From assembly GCA_002404295.1 (NCBI GenBank), contig DHJK01000046.1:1-7185 (forward strand): DNA of 7,185 nt, written 5' to 3'. Below are positions 5,560 to 7,185 of the stretch, in pieces. Each line of letters starts with the position of its first letter. Position 1 is the stretch's first letter. This stretch comes from Legionellales bacterium UBA4722. GTDB lineage: Bacteria; Pseudomonadota; Gammaproteobacteria; DSM-16500. Below the pieces are notes generated by a model. It worked only from the letters and a program-made list of their open reading frames with translations. It was not told where the DNA came from and ran no database searches. The translations under genes and the position numbers were made by a program.

Positions 5560-6852
5560 TCACTCATCCATTGGTCGGCAATGCGTCTCGCGAATCCAGA
5601 ATAAAATACATAACGCGAGGATCAAATACAAGGGTAATACGGCGAGTGCCAGTTGATAACCGTGAGTAGAAAATTGATGTACTTGATGGGCTATTTTCCC
5701 ATCCCATGTCCGATCTAAAAAGACGCCAACCAAAGGCTCAGAAAAGGCTTCACAAATCGAATCGAAGGTGTTCATGAAACCTAAAACTGTGGCTGCCAAT
5801 AAAGAGCTGAATATTTCCCGAATCATGGCAAAGCTGGTGAAAAATCCACTGGCGCCAAAGCCGAAGAAAAATAAAAGAAGACTTATTATTTTAATTCCTT
5901 GTAACGGAAAATAGAGTGTTGTCGAGAGACAAATCAAAGACATGAGACTTCCCACGAACAGTACCGGTTTTCTGCGTTTAATGGCATCCGAAAACCATCC
6001 CCAAAAAGGTGCGCCCATTGCAAAGCCGATAAAAACAAAAGATACGGCAAATGCGGCGGAAGAAGAAGACAGTCCATGTGCTTGTTGTAAAAAGGGAACG
6101 CCCCATAAGCCGCCAAATACAGAAAGGGGAGCAAAAGCCAGTCCGCTATATAAAGAAATCAGCCATGCTTGTTTATTGCAAAGTACAGAAATGAAATTTC
6201 CCTTGCGAGATATCAATGGTTGTTCTTTGGATTGAGGGATTGTTTTATCTCGTATGATTAGTACATAAAGTAGGCTTAGTATGACACCTATGCCACCAAT
6301 GATTGTTAAAGCATTTCGCCAGCTAAAGGTTTGCACCAGAAAGGATAAAGGTAGTTGACCATTGATTGCACCCAGCATGGCGGCGGTCATACAGAGGCCA
6401 GATACAAGGGCAAATCGCTTAGGTGCGAACCAGACACTAACTTGTTTAAAACAGGAAACAGCTGCAAAAGCAGCGCAAAGTCCCATTATAGCGCGACTAA
6501 AACTGGCTAACATTAAAGAATGCGCATGTGCAAAAACCAAGGTGCTTAACGCGCACAATAAAATAGCTGTTCCAGTAAGTCGGCGCGGGCTAAATTTATC
6601 GAGCAAAATGCCCACAGGTATTTGCATCAGTAAATAAGCATAAAAATAACAAGCGGATAGATTTCCAAGACCAGTTGCATTGATATGAAATGCTTGCATT
6701 AAATCTGTCGTCATCACACTAGGTGAAACTTGGACTAAATATTTGTAAAAAAAGAAACTTGCTCCCATGAACCAAACTAGCCATGGATAGAAAGCTTGCG
6801 ATTTACGTGTTTTACTACATAGAACAGTTTCACGAATAGATATTGTAGTCAT
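5560..6852 (-). CDS. MFS permease (12 transmembrane helices)
   Basis: This 430-residue inner-membrane transporter of the major facilitator superfamily has the usual length. Twelve hydrophobic segments can be placed, roughly at 22-42, 58-82, 92-110, 112-137, 146-168, 178-200, 227-250, 263-288, 296-315, 320-343, 350-378 and 397-421, with the typical central cytoplasmic loop at 201-226. The signature motif A between helices 2 and 3 reads GILLDKFSPRRL (81-92), and its second-half counterpart is GWFSDAIKRRKPV (285-297). The N-terminal FFFYKYLVQVSPSVM segment resembles permeases I associate with Legionella and Coxiella, including the phagosomal transporter (Pht) group, which import amino acids or nucleosides; the substrate here cannot be read from sequence. 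The ATG start is supported by GGGGA 8 nt upstream. The gene stands alone with a terminator downstream, and no strong promoter was recognised upstream. Confidence 0.96.
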   Translation of the reverse strand: MTTISIRETVLCSKTRKSQAFYPWLVWFMGASFFFYKYLVQVSPSVMTTDLMQAFHINATGLGNLSACYFYAYLLMQIPVGILLDKFSPRRLTGTAILLCALSTLVFAHAHSLMLASFSRAIMGLCAAFAAVSCFKQVSVWFAPKRFALVSGLCMTAAMLGAINGQLPLSFLVQTFSWRNALTIIGGIGVILSLLYVLIIRDKTIPQSKEQPLISRKGNFISVLCNKQAWLISLYSGLAFAPLSVFGGLWGVPFLQQAHGLSSSSAAFAVSFVFIGFAMGAPFWGWFSDAIKRRKPVLFVGSLMSLICLSTTLYFPLQGIKIISLLLFFFGFGASGFFTSFAMIREIFSSLLAATVLGFMNTFDSICEAFSEPLVGVFLDRTWDGKIAHQVHQFSTHGYQLALAVLPLYLILALCILFWIRETHCRPMDE

Positions 6853-7167
6853 AAAAAGATTCCCCGATTATTTTGAAGGTCTAAGTAAAGCTATGGAGGT
6901 GGAATCAGTAGAGGTCTGCTTAGCAGCAGACTACAATAACGCGGACGACAAAAAGTGATGAGACCAATGAAAAAGCAGTTTCATGAAGTACATCTATGTT
7001 AAGAGTGTTAATGGTTTTCATTTTCTTACTGTAACAGGCATTAATTGCTTTAGCAAACATTTATTGAACATATTGTTTACTTTCCTGATTCTTTTAACTA
7101 AAAATTATATTTATTTACTCAGATCTTATCACTCCATAAAAACAGATCTTGTTAATGCGGGTGCAAT
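6853..7167. other. Intergenic region upstream of the permease
   Basis: No gene is supported in these 315 bases. They hold a 7-bp hairpin (GTCTGCT-TAGC-AGCAGAC, 6914-6931) without a T-tract and a minus-strand 33-codon frame (7021 to 6920) whose stop lies at that hairpin. At the right end is AT-rich sequence with two direct copies of CAGATCTT (7120-7127 and 7143-7150), 23 bp apart. Promoters for the leftward permease and for any rightward gene should lie here, but no hexamer pair at proper spacing stands out. Confidence 0.5.
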
Positions 7168-7185
7168 ATGGCAAAACAAGCGTGT
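7168..7185 (+). CDS. Possible start of a gene running off the right edge
   Basis: An ATG at 7168 opens a frame of six codons (MAKQAC) to the window end, after an AT-rich presumed promoter region and divergent from the permease. The Shine-Dalgarno is weak (a GCGGGT stretch upstream). Six residues cannot identify a product, and an overlapping ATG at 7155 in another frame is equally open. Confidence 0.25.

Noticed and set aside
5942..6637. Plus-strand frames antisense to the MFS permease
   Set aside because: Both are mirror frames of well-supported transmembrane coding sequence and have atypical compositions.

Overview
The window looks like a chromosomal accessory stretch from a gammaproteobacterium, probably of the order Legionellales (Legionella/Coxiella/Rickettsiella/Berkiella-like). 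The grounds are indirect: AT-rich DNA; a very large gene built of ~32-residue helical repeats of a style I associate from memory with putative secreted effectors of that order; an MFS permease whose N-terminus resembles Legionella/Coxiella permeases; and a decayed gene of the 23S rRNA intervening-sequence (four-helix-bundle) protein family, known from Coxiella. No rRNA, tRNA, CRISPR array or plasmid feature was seen, so the taxonomic placement is inference.

Layout, left to right. (1) 1-321, +: a small three-helix membrane protein whose frame is still open at the window edge. (2) 322-630: relatively GC-rich, no intact gene, with broken minus-strand reading frames, one of which may be the tail of an IS110-type transposase. 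(3) 631-3159, -: an 842-residue solenoid-like repeat protein with its own well-formed sigma70-type promoter (TTGAAA-17-TAAAAT) and Shine-Dalgarno, an in-frame hexanucleotide microsatellite coding for a (Gly-Ser)5 linker, and a separate C-terminal domain. (4) 3300-4300: a mobile-DNA graveyard. Two copies of a GC-rich repeat (one folded into a ~90-bp palindrome) bracket a nonsense-mutated, truncated four-helix-bundle gene and the catalytic C-terminal piece of an IS4-superfamily transposase. (5) 4460-5341, +: an unrecognised 293-residue helical soluble protein with a good ribosome binding site. (6) 5560-6852, -: a full-length 12-helix MFS permease, with a 13-bp hairpin plus T-tract between it and the convergent 293-residue gene serving as its likely terminator. 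(7) 6853-7185: intergenic DNA ending in a possible start codon six codons before the edge.

The genes do not form an operon: each intact gene is alone with its own signals. The repeat protein and the 293-residue protein are the likeliest host-interaction (effector-type) genes, flanking a recombination-prone repeat/IS region; the permease is probably the start of more conserved chromosome. The most interesting item is the repeat protein: the loop between the two predicted helices of each repeat carries a variable residue pair behind a conserved Ala/Gly-Gly, an architecture reminiscent of, though not shown to be, TALE-like repeats.
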